Positions 17,239 to 26,862 are shown, counted from the first letter of the stretch. The stretch: 64,000 nt of DNA from Scleromatobacter sp964418745 (GCA_964418745.1 CAYQMX010000005.1:186001-250000), one strand, 5' to 3'. Notes: generated from the letters alone by a model not told the origin. Made by a program: numbers and translations.

Positions 17239-18701
17239 AGGGACTTCCCGTTTATTCAATAGCAGGTATTCCTTCTTCCTCGCATGACTTGCGTGCCGAA
17301 GAGGCAACGCCACACAGAACAGACTGCACATCTACAGGCGGCCTTGTTGCACTCAACGGTGCGGGCCCAGATACAAACCGCTCAGCAGGACTCCATTCGG
17401 GTATCGTCGTCGCCATCATGGCGCGGCGGAAAGCTGTACGAGTTCACCTGCTGCCGGTCTGACCTGTGGGGTGCATCTTCGAACGCACGTCTGCGGGGAA
17501 CGATTCTTTCCTGTTCTCGACGGATGCTCGCAGGTCTTCAGGCCGTAGCCGGCAATCCTGGGTTGATCGACACGTGATTGGGATCGTAGGCCGTGCCCTT
17601 GCTCAACACGGCCCACAAGATCCGGGCATTCTTGTTGGCCATGGCAACCACGGCCTTCTGCCAGCCGATCCGATCGATCAGACTCACCATCCATAGCGAG
17701 ATGCGGTCAGTGCGTTTCTTGGCGTGGACCATGGCCGCCTTGGCGCCCTGGATCAGCAGCGTGCGTAAGTAGCCGTCGCCGCGCTTCGTGATCTGGCCGA
17801 GGCTGTTCTTGCCGCCGCTGGAGTTCTGCCGAGGCACGAGCCCCAACCAGGCGCCGAACTGGTTGCCCGATCTGAACTGTTTGAAGTCGCCGACCATCGC
17901 TACCAGCGCCGAGGCGGTCACTGGTCCGACACCGCAAAGCTGCGCGGCCGCCTTGGCCTGTTCGTCGGTGCGAACGTGCGCCTCAATGCGCTCGTCGCAC
18001 CACGCCATATGGCATTCGAGCTCGAGCCAGTGCAGGTGGGCCTGTCGCAGCGCCATGCGTAGCAATGCCGGCAATTCGTTGGTTGCATCTTCAAGTACGT
18101 CAGACAGCTCACGGCGCAGCACCTCGGGGCGTTGGGCGAAGACCAGACCAAATTCGGTGAGCAGGCCTCGGATACGGTTGATGCAAGCGTTGCGCTCTTC
18201 CTTGTATCCCTCGCGCAGGCGGTGAATGGCTAGCATGGCTTGTTGCGCCGGCGTCTTGAGCGGCACGAAGCGCATCGACGGCCGCGAGGCCGCTTCGCAG
18301 ACCGCGGCCGCATCGTTGGCGTCGTTCTTGCCGCCTTTGCCCTGCATGCGGTACGGCGTCACGAAGTGGGGCGCCATCATCCGCGCGTCGAGCCCCAGAG
18401 CTCTCAACTTGCGCGTCCAATGGTGGGCGCCGCTGCAGGCCTCCATGGCGATCAGCGTTCCCGGCGGCAGCTGCGCACACCAGGGCATGAAGCCGTCACG
18501 CGGCAACGCCTTCGCGGCGACGACTCGCCCAGCGGCATCGACCGCATGAACCTGGATAACGCGTTTGGCCAGGTCGACCCCTACCCGCGCGATAAAGCCT
18601 CGTGTAACCTCGCTCATGGACTTCCCCTTTCCCGTTGCAGATTGACTTCGCAACATCAATCTTGGCGCATCGACGCCGTTCAGGGATTGCGGGAAGTCCC
18701 T
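17239..18701 (-). mobile_element. IS110-family (IS1111-like) insertion sequence
   Basis: The transposase gene lies between two inverted 12-base copies, AGGGACTTCCCG at 17239-17250 and CGGGAAGTCCCT at 18690-18701. IS1111-group members differ from other IS110 elements in having subterminal inverted repeats, so these are likely repeats near its ends. The exact tips lie a few bases outside and no target duplication is expected for this family. The gene-free stretch 17177-17537 downstream of the DUF4062 gene is partly this element. It sits between two defence-like genes without breaking either. Confidence 0.6.
17538..18617 (-). CDS. IS110/IS1111-type transposase
   Basis: The protein has 359 residues, an intact full-length DEDD transposase. 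The N-terminal RuvC-like domain has VGVDLAKRVIQVHAVDAAG (first Asp), MEACSGAHHWTRKL (Glu) and GGKNDANDAAAVCEAA (the DxxD pair). The C-terminal half holds the transposase-20 region, with CGVGPVTASALVAMVGDFKQ and WLGLVPRQNSSGGK, including the conserved serine. Enzymes of this family recombine DNA guided by a noncoding RNA from the element's own flank, so the bases between the inverted repeats and the gene may encode such an RNA. The start chosen is ATG 18617, directly before the family's conserved start. Confidence 0.9.
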   Translation of the reverse strand: MSEVTRGFIARVGVDLAKRVIQVHAVDAAGRVVAAKALPRDGFMPWCAQLPPGTLIAMEACSGAHHWTRKLRALGLDARMMAPHFVTPYRMQGKGGKNDANDAAAVCEAASRPSMRFVPLKTPAQQAMLAIHRLREGYKEERNACINRIRGLLTEFGLVFAQRPEVLRRELSDVLEDATNELPALLRMALRQAHLHWLELECHMAWCDERIEAHVRTDEQAKAAAQLCGVGPVTASALVAMVGDFKQFRSGNQFGAWLGLVPRQNSSGGKNSLGQITKRGDGYLRTLLIQGAKAAMVHAKKRTDRISLWMVSLIDRIGWQKAVVAMANKNARILWAVLSKGTAYDPNHVSINPGLPATA

Positions 18702-18749
18702 TCGTATTCGGGTAGGCTTCGTCGACTTGGGCATTGAACGGGACGCGGA

Positions 18750-18956
18750 ATGCACATGTACGGATACGAAGACACTGGGCAGCCCTTTGGAACAGTGATC
18801 CAGGATTCGCTGGCAGAGAGTACCTTGAACGCGACCCCGATCGAACTGCGAGCAAACGAGCTTCCGAAGCCGCATATCTACGCTCGGAGACCTTTTGAAC
18901 ACAGCCTTGCTGTTCGACTCACGAGCAACCCGGATGCGTCGTCCTTTGTGGGATGA
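18750..18956 (+). CDS. Short conserved hypothetical protein, probably truncated
   Basis: The frame has 68 residues and begins MHMYGYEDTGQPFG. It then gives LAESTLNATPIELRANELPK, which resembles a small family of about 80-100 residues starting MxVYGYED and containing LAEVTLxATPxELR. After ELR the normal continuation is replaced by unrelated sequence, so the gene seems cut near codon 39. It starts 48 bases after the IS110 element, which could be linked to the damage. The rest of the 18702-19209 stretch holds no other supported gene. Confidence 0.35.
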   Translation: MHMYGYEDTGQPFGTVIQDSLAESTLNATPIELRANELPKPHIYARRPFEHSLAVRLTSNPDASSFVG

Positions 18957-19209
18957 AGCCGCCACCGCGCCACCAGAGAGCGGGCAGGCTCCGCCTCCCT
19001 CAGTCGTCGCGACGCGCCGATCGGGTTTGAAGGCTGAATCGTCCTGAGTCGCCGCCTTCCAGCCATCGAGCATTTGCTCGTCTGGTTCGTCCACGGCCCG
19101 GGGCCGAGAGCGCTGGCCGCCCCCCGAAGCCCAAATCCAGGCGCCACATATCATGGGAGGTCGGTGGATGCACCCGAGTCTTGCCACCGCCGAATTGCGA
19201 GGACATCAC

Positions 19210-22200
19210 GTGAACTCCACCTTCAAGCAGCTTCCCGACTATCCCGCCCTCAAGCAACTTCGCGAGTCCCTGAATGGCCATAGCCGCGGGCGAAGGGCAG
19301 CCGTCTTGGTCGGTGCTGGATTCAGTCGATGCGGCGCCAATCTGCCTGCCCCCAACTCGGCACAACCTCCCCTGTGGTTGCACTTCGCCAGGAAGATGTG
19401 GCAAAACCTCTATCTGAAGGGGGAGTTCTCGAACGCTGACCCGCTTCGCCTGGCACAAGAATACGCAGTAGCGTTTGGCGACGCGGCCGTCGACGACTTG
19501 ATACGCGAGCTGGTTCCGGACGACGCATGGCAACCGGGTGAATGCCACAAGAGGCTTATGTCACTGCCCTGGGCAGATGTGCTCACCACGAACTGGGACA
19601 CACTCCTTGAGCGCGCAGCTCGCAGCGTCGCGCATCGACCCTACAGCGTTGTTCGAACGACGGGAGATATGGCCGCGTCCCATGCTCCGAGAATCGTCAA
19701 GTTGCACGGAAGTCTTCCTTCGCATGGCCCGTTCATCCTGACGCAGGAGCATTTCCGGCGCTATCCGGACACCCACGCGGCGTTTGTGAACTTGGCGCGA
19801 CAAGTGTTCATCGAAAACGAGTTGGTGCTTTTGGGCTTCAGTGGCGAAGACCCGAACTTCGTGCAGTGGGCAGGCTGGGTTCGCGACCACCTAGGCGGGC
19901 ACAACCGACGGTTGTATCTTGTTGGCGTTTTGGACATCGCGCCGAGTCGACGGCAGTTGTTCGAGAAGATGAATATTGCTGCAATCGATCTCGCTCCACT
20001 CGTGTCGAACAGGCCAGAGGAGCTACGACACAAGGAAGCGCACCTCGAGCTCCTCAAGTTCCTGGCGGGAGGCCAGCCACTGTCCCCGGCAGACTGGCCT
20101 TACTCATCCCGCTCAAATGCACTGCAATTCAAGTCCACCGTAGACGACGTACGTAACTGCATAACGATGTGGACGGCCGATCGCGAGGCGTATCCCGGAT
20201 GGGTTCGCTGCCCGCATCGAATGCGGTGGAGGATTACCTCCGATGTGCAGTCCTCCCTGCACGTCTTTAAGCGCCTCTTCGCCAATTTGACAGCTTCAGA
20301 TCAGAACGTCCTGATGCGCGAGGTCGCTTGGCGCGCACACATCGGTGAGCAGGAGTTGCCTGCGTGGCTCTTGGAGCATCTAGAGGCACGAATCGGCTCG
20401 ATGACTCCAACCACGCCAGTCGAAGAACGTCTCGACGTGGCACTTGCGATCGCAATGGGCAGGCGTGAACTTGGAGACCAGAAGGAATTCGAGAGTGCGC
20501 TCGCCGCACTCAATGCAGCCGGCAAAGACGGCTCTGCCTGGTCCTCCTATCTGACCGCGCTGAGATGTATCGAACGACTCGACCTCGAGCGCCTGCCCGC
20601 TGCCGCGGATGGTGTAAAGGGAGAAGACCCCTTTTGGATGGTGCGCCGCGCCGGTCTCGTCGCACAGACAGGCCAAATCAACGCCGCCCGCGAACTCTAC
20701 CTGGAAGCCTTCACAGCACTGAGGGCGAGACACCATCTCGAACCGACCTCCCAGTGGATTTCGTCCCGTCTCATCTGGGCAGACTTTCTCGCAGCGCGCG
20801 CGAACATGCTCTCGAGCGGCGCTGCTGCAGACGACACCACCAACTTTGAACTGCCGCAGCTAAGCCAGCCGGTTTTTCGAGATGAGCTCCTCGACCCCTG
20901 GAATGAAATAGACGCCCTCGGCGAGGAGCTGCGCAAAGCTGAAAGCAATCGATCGGGTGCGGAACTCCCGAAATTTGAGCCCGGCACGTACGTGCGAAGC
21001 ATTCAGTTCGAGGAAACGGATGATGGTGGAGACGGGTGGCCGCGACAGATGCGCAGGCTACTTGAATTTCTTGGCAGCGAGGGCGGCATTGGCAACGTGA
21101 CGTTCTTTCGCAGCCAAGTTCGGCGCGCTGCCCCCTTGGCGCGATTCTCGGATGAGTTATCCTTCAATTGGGCGCTTGCCAGTTGTCGGCAACGCGATGA
21201 CAAGGTCATAGTCGACTCCCTCTTCAGCAGGGTGGCGATCGCAACCTGGCCCATCGAAAAGGCACTGGAGTTGCGGCAGCGTGTTTTAAGCTCCTGCGCT
21301 TATGCGATGCGTCGCTTGTCAGAACTCTCCTCGCGGGCGAAATCGACTTTCGATGAGCGAATCTTCTTCGTCGAACGAGTCGCCATAAGTTTTGAACTTC
21401 TGTCGCGCCTGTCGGTTCGTCTCGACGATCAGGCGGCCGTAGAGTGGTACGGGACCGTGCTGTCCTGGGCGTCCGAGCCTTATCTGCCCGAGGAATTCTG
21501 GCTACACGAGAACTACATCACCCTCTTGAAGCGAGCGTGGCGCGTTCTGCCGAGACACGCGAGGCTGCAATTCGGGCTTGAGCAGCTAGTCTTCCGGCTA
21601 GCAGCCGAACTACCAGGAAAGGTTCCGCACTATTGGCGGGACGTCGTCGATGATGATGTCCTCTATTCCCAGGAGACACGTGCATCCGTTAAATGGACTG
21701 AACGGCTTTCCGATCTTTTCAAGATGGCAGAAAGCGGCAGCCAGCCCCACCGTCAGGACTCCATCGGCCGGCTCTTCAGTCTCTTTCGAGGCGGAAACCT
21801 CACTGACGAGGAGGTCCGCCGCCTAGCGGCCGCGCTCTGGTCGAAAACTGGGACTGATGGATTGCCAACTGCAGTAAATCTCTGGCACTTCGTCATTTTC
21901 GAACTGCCTGAAGTTGCTGATGTGGACCCGCAGGTGTTGTTTGCAGCCCGCTACTTCACCGCCCCGGTTGAGGGTTTTTCCATTCCGTGGGTGCAAAACG
22001 TGATTGGGAGCATGGCGTTCGTGCAATCCGGCCGGTTGGCGCCGCCGGATGCGGCAGTGGTCAAGGGTTGGCTCGACGCGGCATTGTCCTGGCGTCCCAA
22101 GCCAAGCGGAGCCAGAAGTTTTCCGGACAACCAGGCGTCGCCTAGGGACATTTCGCGTCTGCTCCTACTTGCGGTGTTCCCACTGATCGACGAGAGTTTC

Positions 22201-22773
22201 CTTAGCGGCGAACTCGCGCAGCGATACGAGGCATTCTGTGCCGATGTCCCGGAGGGTGTAGAGGCGGCATATGCGCTGGCGCAACGTCTATCGTCATTTA
22301 GAGTGCGAGGACGAGATCTCGTTCGAAGTGCGCTTTGGAGCTCGGATAGAGAGTCGCTGTTGGCAGGCGTGCAGGCGCTCGCCTCGTGGCAGCAGTCGAT
22401 GCCCCATGATCTCGACGACTGGAGACCACTTCTAGAAAGTGTCGTAGCCGCATGCGGCGTTCCTGTTCGACTCGGAGCGGGACTCCTATGGCACGTTGTG
22501 GTGAAGCTCGTCCCGCGGGTCGCCGTCGATCCCGATCTCGTTCAGAAACTCTGCTTCGCACTGGATCAATTGAGAGCGCCTTCTCAATACAAGGCCCTCC
22601 TGGGGGCCAACGCAACTTGGCAAGAAGAGGCGCCGAAGTTAATTGCTGCGGCGGTCAGCACTGCACAGAAGTTGCGTGCCTCGGGCGTGCAGTCCGCGAT
22701 CGTCGTCGATTGGATTAAGCGAGGAGAGACCGATCCACTTCCGGAGGTTCGTCATGCGGGCGATGAGCAGTGA
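19210..22773 (+). CDS. Large SIR2-domain protein, putative NAD-depleting defence factor
   Basis: From GTG 19210 the protein has 1,187 residues. The N-terminal SIR2 fold shows AVLVGAGFSRCG (GAGxS at 35-39), VLTTNWDTLLE (TxNxD at 126-130), the catalytic His in VKLHGSLPSHG (His 166) and VLLGFSGEDPNF. The remaining 900 residues are helical without another recognised enzyme domain, as in defence-associated sirtuins whose SIR2 domain destroys NAD when a C-terminal region meets a phage protein. Two starts are plausible: GTG 19210 (GAGGA six bases upstream) and ATG 19168 (GGGAGG seven bases upstream). The first is preferred because the added residues do not look like the family. An ATGAGC overlapping the stop could begin a further gene cut by the istB fragment. 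Confidence 0.8.
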   Translation: MNSTFKQLPDYPALKQLRESLNGHSRGRRAAVLVGAGFSRCGANLPAPNSAQPPLWLHFARKMWQNLYLKGEFSNADPLRLAQEYAVAFGDAAVDDLIRELVPDDAWQPGECHKRLMSLPWADVLTTNWDTLLERAARSVAHRPYSVVRTTGDMAASHAPRIVKLHGSLPSHGPFILTQEHFRRYPDTHAAFVNLARQVFIENELVLLGFSGEDPNFVQWAGWVRDHLGGHNRRLYLVGVLDIAPSRRQLFEKMNIAAIDLAPLVSNRPEELRHKEAHLELLKFLAGGQPLSPADWPYSSRSNALQFKSTVDDVRNCITMWTADREAYPGWVRCPHRMRWRITSDVQSSLHVFKRLFANLTASDQNVLMREVAWRAHIGEQELPAWLLEHLEARIGSMTPTTPVEERLDVALAIAMGRRELGDQKEFESALAALNAAGKDGSAWSSYLTALRCIERLDLERLPAAADGVKGEDPFWMVRRAGLVAQTGQINAARELYLEAFTALRARHHLEPTSQWISSRLIWADFLAARANMLSSGAAADDTTNFELPQLSQPVFRDELLDPWNEIDALGEELRKAESNRSGAELPKFEPGTYVRSIQFEETDDGGDGWPRQMRRLLEFLGSEGGIGNVTFFRSQVRRAAPLARFSDELSFNWALASCRQRDDKVIVDSLFSRVAIATWPIEKALELRQRVLSSCAYAMRRLSELSSRAKSTFDERIFFVERVAISFELLSRLSVRLDDQAAVEWYGTVLSWASEPYLPEEFWLHENYITLLKRAWRVLPRHARLQFGLEQLVFRLAAELPGKVPHYWRDVVDDDVLYSQETRASVKWTERLSDLFKMAESGSQPHRQDSIGRLFSLFRGGNLTDEEVRRLAAALWSKTGTDGLPTAVNLWHFVIFELPEVADVDPQVLFAARYFTAPVEGFSIPWVQNVIGSMAFVQSGRLAPPDAAVVKGWLDAALSWRPKPSGARSFPDNQASPRDISRLLLLAVFPLIDESFLSGELAQRYEAFCADVPEGVEAAYALAQRLSSFRVRGRDLVRSALWSSDRESLLAGVQALASWQQSMPHDLDDWRPLLESVVAACGVPVRLGAGLLWHVVVKLVPRVAVDPDLVQKLCFALDQLRAPSQYKALLGANATWQEEAPKLIAAAVSTAQKLRASGVQSAIVVDWIKRGETDPLPEVRHAGDEQ

Positions 22774-22839
22774 AGTGCGACACGTCGGCGACGATCTGCG
22801 TATCGTTGGACTCACTGAGATACCTACCCGCCGCGTATG

Positions 22840-23103
22840 TCAAGGAGTCGGGCTTGGTTCGGCCGGCGGCGAGGTTGCCTTGCGTTCGGTCTCTCGGGCC
22901 TTGATGCGCTTCTTCGAGTTTGCAGTGGCCTGGGTGACGCGGTAGCTCTCGTTGCCCATCTCAACGATGTGGCAATGGTGCGTGAGCCGATCCAGCAGCG
23001 CAGTTGTCATAGTCGGATCCACGAACACGGTTGACCACTCGGCGAAGTCCAGGTTGGTCGTGATCACCACGCTCGTGTGCTCGTAGAGCTTGCTCAGCAG
23101 ATG
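22840..23103 (-). pseudogene. IS21-family istB, C-terminal fragment
   Basis: The frame reads KLYEHTSVVITTNLDFAEW, then VFVDPTMTTALLDRLTHHC and IVEMGNESYR, the C-terminal end of an IstB helper ATPase. The Walker motifs are missing because the sequence changes abruptly at about 23103. At that point it joins the inverted copy of the H-NS 3' region. Further on, at 23474-23487 and 23493-23506, two near-identical 14-base units (AAATTAAGCGCGAA and AAATTACGCGCGAA) look like multiple-repeat ends of IS21 elements. The element was inserted and then largely deleted. Confidence 0.75.
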
Positions 23104-23460
23104 GGCGACTTCACGATCTGAAGCCTGCTGGTCGCCGACGCGACGTCGATCGTGCGCCCCGCCGGAGATGCGATGCAGGGCGCCGGCACTGCGGACGGCG
23201 ACGCGCTGCCCGCCGCCGCCCAGTCGGCTTCGCGCCCGAAGCAGGCGTACGACCCATCCCGGCCGCTCTCCGGCGGATGTTGTACGAGGAGTCGCCGTCG
23301 AGGATCTCGAAGTCTGCTATCGCCGCGTACTGCGGTCATGAGCGGGTATTGAGAGCCTGAAACAGGCCTTTCGACAGGTTGTCGCGGGCGATTCAGAGCG
23401 ATCCCGCGGTGCGCACCCGTCGAATGACGGCTCCCGGGCGGCGCGACCGGCTGTTCCCGA
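23100..23460 (+). repeat. Inverted second copy of the H-NS downstream segment
   Basis: This plus-strand stretch matches the minus strand of 10735-11200. It starts with the last six codons of an H-NS-like gene (the GDFTI end plus TGA at 23106-23120) and continues into the region that follows that gene. The rest of the second H-NS gene is absent and replaced by the istB fragment. A duplicated hns-like unit once lay here and was cut by the IS21 element. No gene was seen from 23507 to 23798. Confidence 0.6.
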
Positions 23461-23798
23461 CCTGTAAGACACTAAATTAAGCGCGAATGGTCAAATTACG
23501 CGCGAACAGGAACGGCGCGCAGTATGAATCCGCGTTGCCAGCCGTGCATGGCGACGACACGGACATTACCCACAAAACGAAATCGCGCAGTGAAAGGCGA
23601 CATCACAAGGCCCTACTTCTTGGCCGCCGTCGCGATGCCTCGCGAAATGCTTCCTAAAAAGGCTGTTCAGTCATAGTAGAAATCCGGCTGGCGCCACCTC
23701 AGGCGCAGGTTAGGGATGGTTTCTGTTGAGTAACGCTTCACCATTTCCTTCACTGCAGGTGGCGCGCATCTGCACTCAATCGAATCAGGGAGACATCC

Positions 23799-24080
23799 AT
23801 GTCGAAGGTAAATGTCACGATCACGGCAACGCTCAGCGAAGGTGTGGATGTTTATTCCATAACCGTTCACGACAAGCGGTTGGAGATGACCAACGATCGA
23901 GGTTCGATCCGGCTGGACAGCCCGGGCAACTACAGGGTCACCTACCAGTTCGTAGGCACAGGCGGCGACACACTCAGCATCTCCGCCACGACCCAGGGCA
24001 AGACGTTCACGGTAGTCAACAAAAGCACCATCCCGTCCGGCGAACACGCCGGCGTTGGTCGCGCAAAAATTGCGATCTGA
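23799..24080 (+). CDS. Small beta-rich protein of unknown function
   Basis: The protein has 93 residues and starts at ATG with GGGAG six bases upstream. The sequence (KVNVTITATLSEGVDVYSIT, then YRVTYQFVGTGGDTLSIS) alternates in the manner of a beta-sandwich. There is no signal peptide or cysteine. Eight bases separate its stop from the next start, so the two genes are co-transcribed. No family was recognised. Its partner is exported, so it might be a cytoplasmic chaperone or regulator of that product, but this is only inferred from position. Confidence 0.6.
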   Translation: MSKVNVTITATLSEGVDVYSITVHDKRLEMTNDRGSIRLDSPGNYRVTYQFVGTGGDTLSISATTQGKTFTVVNKSTIPSGEHAGVGRAKIAI

Positions 24081-24088
24081 GACGGCGC

Positions 24089-25165
24089 ATGAATACGTCC
24101 AAGGCTCTTTTCGTGCTGGCCGCGGCTTCGCTCTCATCCCTCTGTGTAGCCGAGTCAGACCACACCGGAACGATCGACGACGCGACGGGCAAGATCGGCA
24201 CACCAAGCGTGGCGAGTCCGCTGGGAGCTGACAACCTGTTCCAGGTACAGGCGGCGAATGGCGACAGCAACGTCTCCATCAAAGCCTCGTCCAAGCGGGT
24301 TACAGACACGGACGGCTACCACGTCTTCAGTCTGATCGCTCAAGCGCCTACCAGCAAGGGCGGGAACAGCGGCACCTCGCTAGCCGGCCTTGATGGTCTC
24401 GCGAGCGGAACGACTCTTGCGCTGAAGTTTTCACAGTCGACGCTAGAAGGCATCAAGGACGGCCCGGACAAGTGCGCAACCTACGAAACCCTCTTCAAGA
24501 GCATCCCGAGCAACAAATCCAAAGACTGGCAATGCGACAACGCGCACGTTAAGACACTGGTCGACAACAAGGAGTTCCCGGCCGGCGAAAAGGCTCTTAC
24601 CCAACACGACTATGACGAATTCAGATGGGGCCTACTGTCCCCTAAGGCAGGAGTGTTTTCGTACGGCGGAACCGCGAAGGGAGGCTATCAAGACTTCGAC
24701 TTCTACGATGTAGGAACGCTCGCCGCCGAGAAAAAGCGTGAGGGCCTCTGGTCAGCAAGTGGATTCGTCGGATACCTGTTTCTGGAGCACGCGGCCGCCC
24801 TCACCGGCACCTTGAGCATCCAGTCCTCGTACAAGGACGCGAAATCAGCGTCCAAATGCCTCGCAGCACAACCAGACAACGGCACCTTCCTGACCTGCGC
24901 AAATGGGCCAGTCGGATCACCAAAACGCAAGACCACGGAGATCTTGGCGCTCGAGTGGCGCCAGGAGGTGGTCGACAAGGTTGCGTTCTCGCTCCAAGCC
25001 TCACGAGATTTCCGCAACAAGGTCACGACGGTGCAACTCCCCGTGTACTTCATCCATGACGCCAAGTCTGGCCTCACCGGCGGCCTGAATTTCGGTTGGA
25101 CGAGCGTCGACCACAAGGCCAATCTGGGCGTCTTCGTGAACCAAGCGTTCTCGCTGTTCAACTGA
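24089..25165 (+). CDS. Exported protein, possibly outer-membrane beta-barrel
   Basis: The protein has 358 residues. A signal peptide (MNTSKALFVLAAASLSSLCVA) is followed by a mature chain rich in alternating hydrophobic strands. Two cysteine pairs (CATYE/WQCDN and KCLAA/LTCAN) are visible. The C-terminal third has VAFSLQASRDF, TTVQLPVYFIHD and LTGGLNFGWTSVD, ending VNQAFSLFN, close to the terminal aromatic residue of outer-membrane barrels. The start is ATG 24089, because upstream in-frame codons overlap the preceding gene. Codon use is less GC-biased than the transfer genes, suggesting a different origin. No named family was recognised. Confidence 0.55.
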   Translation: MNTSKALFVLAAASLSSLCVAESDHTGTIDDATGKIGTPSVASPLGADNLFQVQAANGDSNVSIKASSKRVTDTDGYHVFSLIAQAPTSKGGNSGTSLAGLDGLASGTTLALKFSQSTLEGIKDGPDKCATYETLFKSIPSNKSKDWQCDNAHVKTLVDNKEFPAGEKALTQHDYDEFRWGLLSPKAGVFSYGGTAKGGYQDFDFYDVGTLAAEKKREGLWSASGFVGYLFLEHAAALTGTLSIQSSYKDAKSASKCLAAQPDNGTFLTCANGPVGSPKRKTTEILALEWRQEVVDKVAFSLQASRDFRNKVTTVQLPVYFIHDAKSGLTGGLNFGWTSVDHKANLGVFVNQAFSLFN

Positions 25166-25384
25166 TCCGAGCCGCCTAAATCGAGAGCTGCAACGCTGGC
25201 ATGGCATTCCCGCCCTTGACCCGCGGGTCGTTCGCAGGGGCGCAGTCTGCGACAGCAGGCTGCCCCTGTCCTCGTGTAAGGCTGCCGCACAATACATGAC
25301 TGACCCGCCCCCTAGAAATGGACTTACTCTGCGGCCTTCACATGCCGAAGAAGGATAAGAAGCCCAACGCCAAGGAGTCAACAA

Positions 25385-25609
25385 GTGAGAGATATCGCAG
25401 CAGAATCCATCGCGGCCACGGCCATCGGCGCCACCGGTACGATGAGGCCCGATTCCAGACGAGGTGAGACCATCGAGGCGTTCGAATCGGTCGAGAGCGC
25501 CGCCAATCTTCTATGTCAGCAAGGCGTCATTCTGATCACGAGCAAGCATCGAGAGCAGATGTCGGGCCGCAGTCTGGTCGACGTCATCCAGTTCGTACGT
25601 CTGAGGTAG
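25385..25609 (+). CDS. Small hypothetical protein (weakly supported)
   Basis: The protein would have 74 residues, with a GTG start preceded by GGAG at seven bases. The sequence includes GETIEAFESVESAANLLCQQ and GVILITSKHREQMSG. An overlapping minus-strand frame (25511-25933) also reads smoothly, containing AMTLRSFESFVFEDLNEAG. I cannot tell from sequence alone which strand is coding. The plus strand has the better start signal and the higher third-position GC in the overlap. From 25610 to 26135 nothing else is supported. Confidence 0.3.
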   Translation: MRDIAAESIAATAIGATGTMRPDSRRGETIEAFESVESAANLLCQQGVILITSKHREQMSGRSLVDVIQFVRLR

Positions 25610-26135
25610 GCCGCCCACGCCTCGAAACGCACGCAGGGTTCGGACATCCACCGGCATTGTCCAGCGCGTGCTCCCAGCTTCGTTGAGGTCTTCGAACACG
25701 AACGACTCGAACGACCGAAGTGTCATCGCCTCGATGCGTTCGATCGGTTGCCCGCAGTCCGCAGCCCGGAGTGCGACACGCGTCGGGCACTTCGGCGGAC
25801 CGGCAGCGAAGAGCCAGAAGGCCCAGCAAACATGTCGTGTTCGAAAGATGACCCGAAGATCAGCGGTACGACGGCTATGCGGGGACAGCCACCGGTCGCG
25901 TTGCCCGGGAGCGGACGTTCGCCAAGTCCTCACCGCGAAATCGCATCAGAACGGCCTGGCCGACGCAGCAGAAGCAGCATTCGAGGCTGCCTTCCCGCCG
26001 TCACGACTGCAGTACGCCAAAACCAGACCTCGAGCCCTCCAACAGGCACACCTCGTGGAACACCCAGCCGGCCTGGAGCCGATCAGGGCGTACGACCGCT
26101 TCGAGCGCATAGCCGACGGGTTCCCGCGGCGGCAA

Positions 26136-26441
26136 TTACGCGCTCAATGACAGACGCATCGCCCATCCCATCAGCATCATCGCTACGGCGACCTTGCCCC
26201 AGCGCCAGGTGGTGAACCAGTACCGATGGTTCATCCAGATCGCCCGCTGCACTCGGAGGATCGCGCTGAGGAGCGCGATGGCATTGCCGACGGCACCGAC
26301 CAGACCGACCGGCGCTGGCACGTGCCGCAACAGCCAGACCCAGAACAATGGCCACGCGACTGCATCCACGACAGCCAGTTCCCGGCGACCCGACCAGACC
26401 GAGGCATCCGGTCGCGACGCAGGCATCATCACAATCCACAT
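26136..26441 (-). CDS. Small membrane protein near the transfer region
   Basis: The protein has 101 residues with two predicted membrane helices, at about 28-45 (VDAVAWPLFWVWLLRHV) and 48-68 (LVGAVGNAIALLSAILRV). A HRYWFTTWRWGKVAVAMMLM segment may form a third. It is basic and short, like many small proteins carried beside type IV secretion genes. The high third-position GC matches the conjugation block rather than the defence mosaic. No ribosome-binding site is obvious and the function is unknown. Confidence 0.55.
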   Translation of the reverse strand: MWIVMMPASRPDASVWSGRRELAVVDAVAWPLFWVWLLRHVPAPVGLVGAVGNAIALLSAILRVQRAIWMNHRYWFTTWRWGKVAVAMMLMGWAMRLSLSA

Positions 26442-26862
26442 CGCGACCTCCCCGCTTCGACCCCGCGCTGGGCGAGGCGCCCCGCGTTGTCACGACCTTG
26501 CCATTTCCACCTACGAGATTGAATCGACACGGAAACTATTCGTAACCGCGATCAGCCTTCAGCGGGCGTCACGGATGGGGAGCCGGCCACATGGCCTCAG
26601 CCATATCCCGCCATGTTTGTTGTCCCAAGGCATCCAAGCCAGTGCAAGTCGCATGGCAGTACTGGTTGAGAAATCCGCGGTGCGAAAATGCTGCGCATTA
26701 GCACAACGTTTTTACAGGCAATTACAAAGATCCTTTGTCCCCTGTAGACAGCGCGGGACCATTTGGTTTCTTCTACGCCTTGTGTGGATCGTGGCCGTGC
26801 GGCCGCGCGCAGATTGGGGCCATCGAAGCGATCTGCCCGACCACCTGCTTTTGGGAGGCGAC
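26442..26862. other. Intergenic stretch at the border of the transfer block
   Basis: No gene is supported here. The composition changes: 26690-26760 is comparatively AT-rich (GCATTAGCACAACGTTTTTA and following), the most AT-rich patch in this part. It could hold the promoter for the plus-strand small frame downstream or an H-NS target. Confidence 0.3.

Noticed and set aside
23667..24206. Minus-strand frame opposite the small beta-rich protein
   Set aside because: The plus-strand genes there have good ribosome-binding sites and a signal peptide; the opposite frame has neither.
25511..25933. Minus-strand frame of 140 codons
   Set aside because: It reads fairly smoothly, but start signals are missing and it overlaps a plus-strand frame with a better ribosome-binding site. 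No family was recognised, so it is mentioned only as an alternative.
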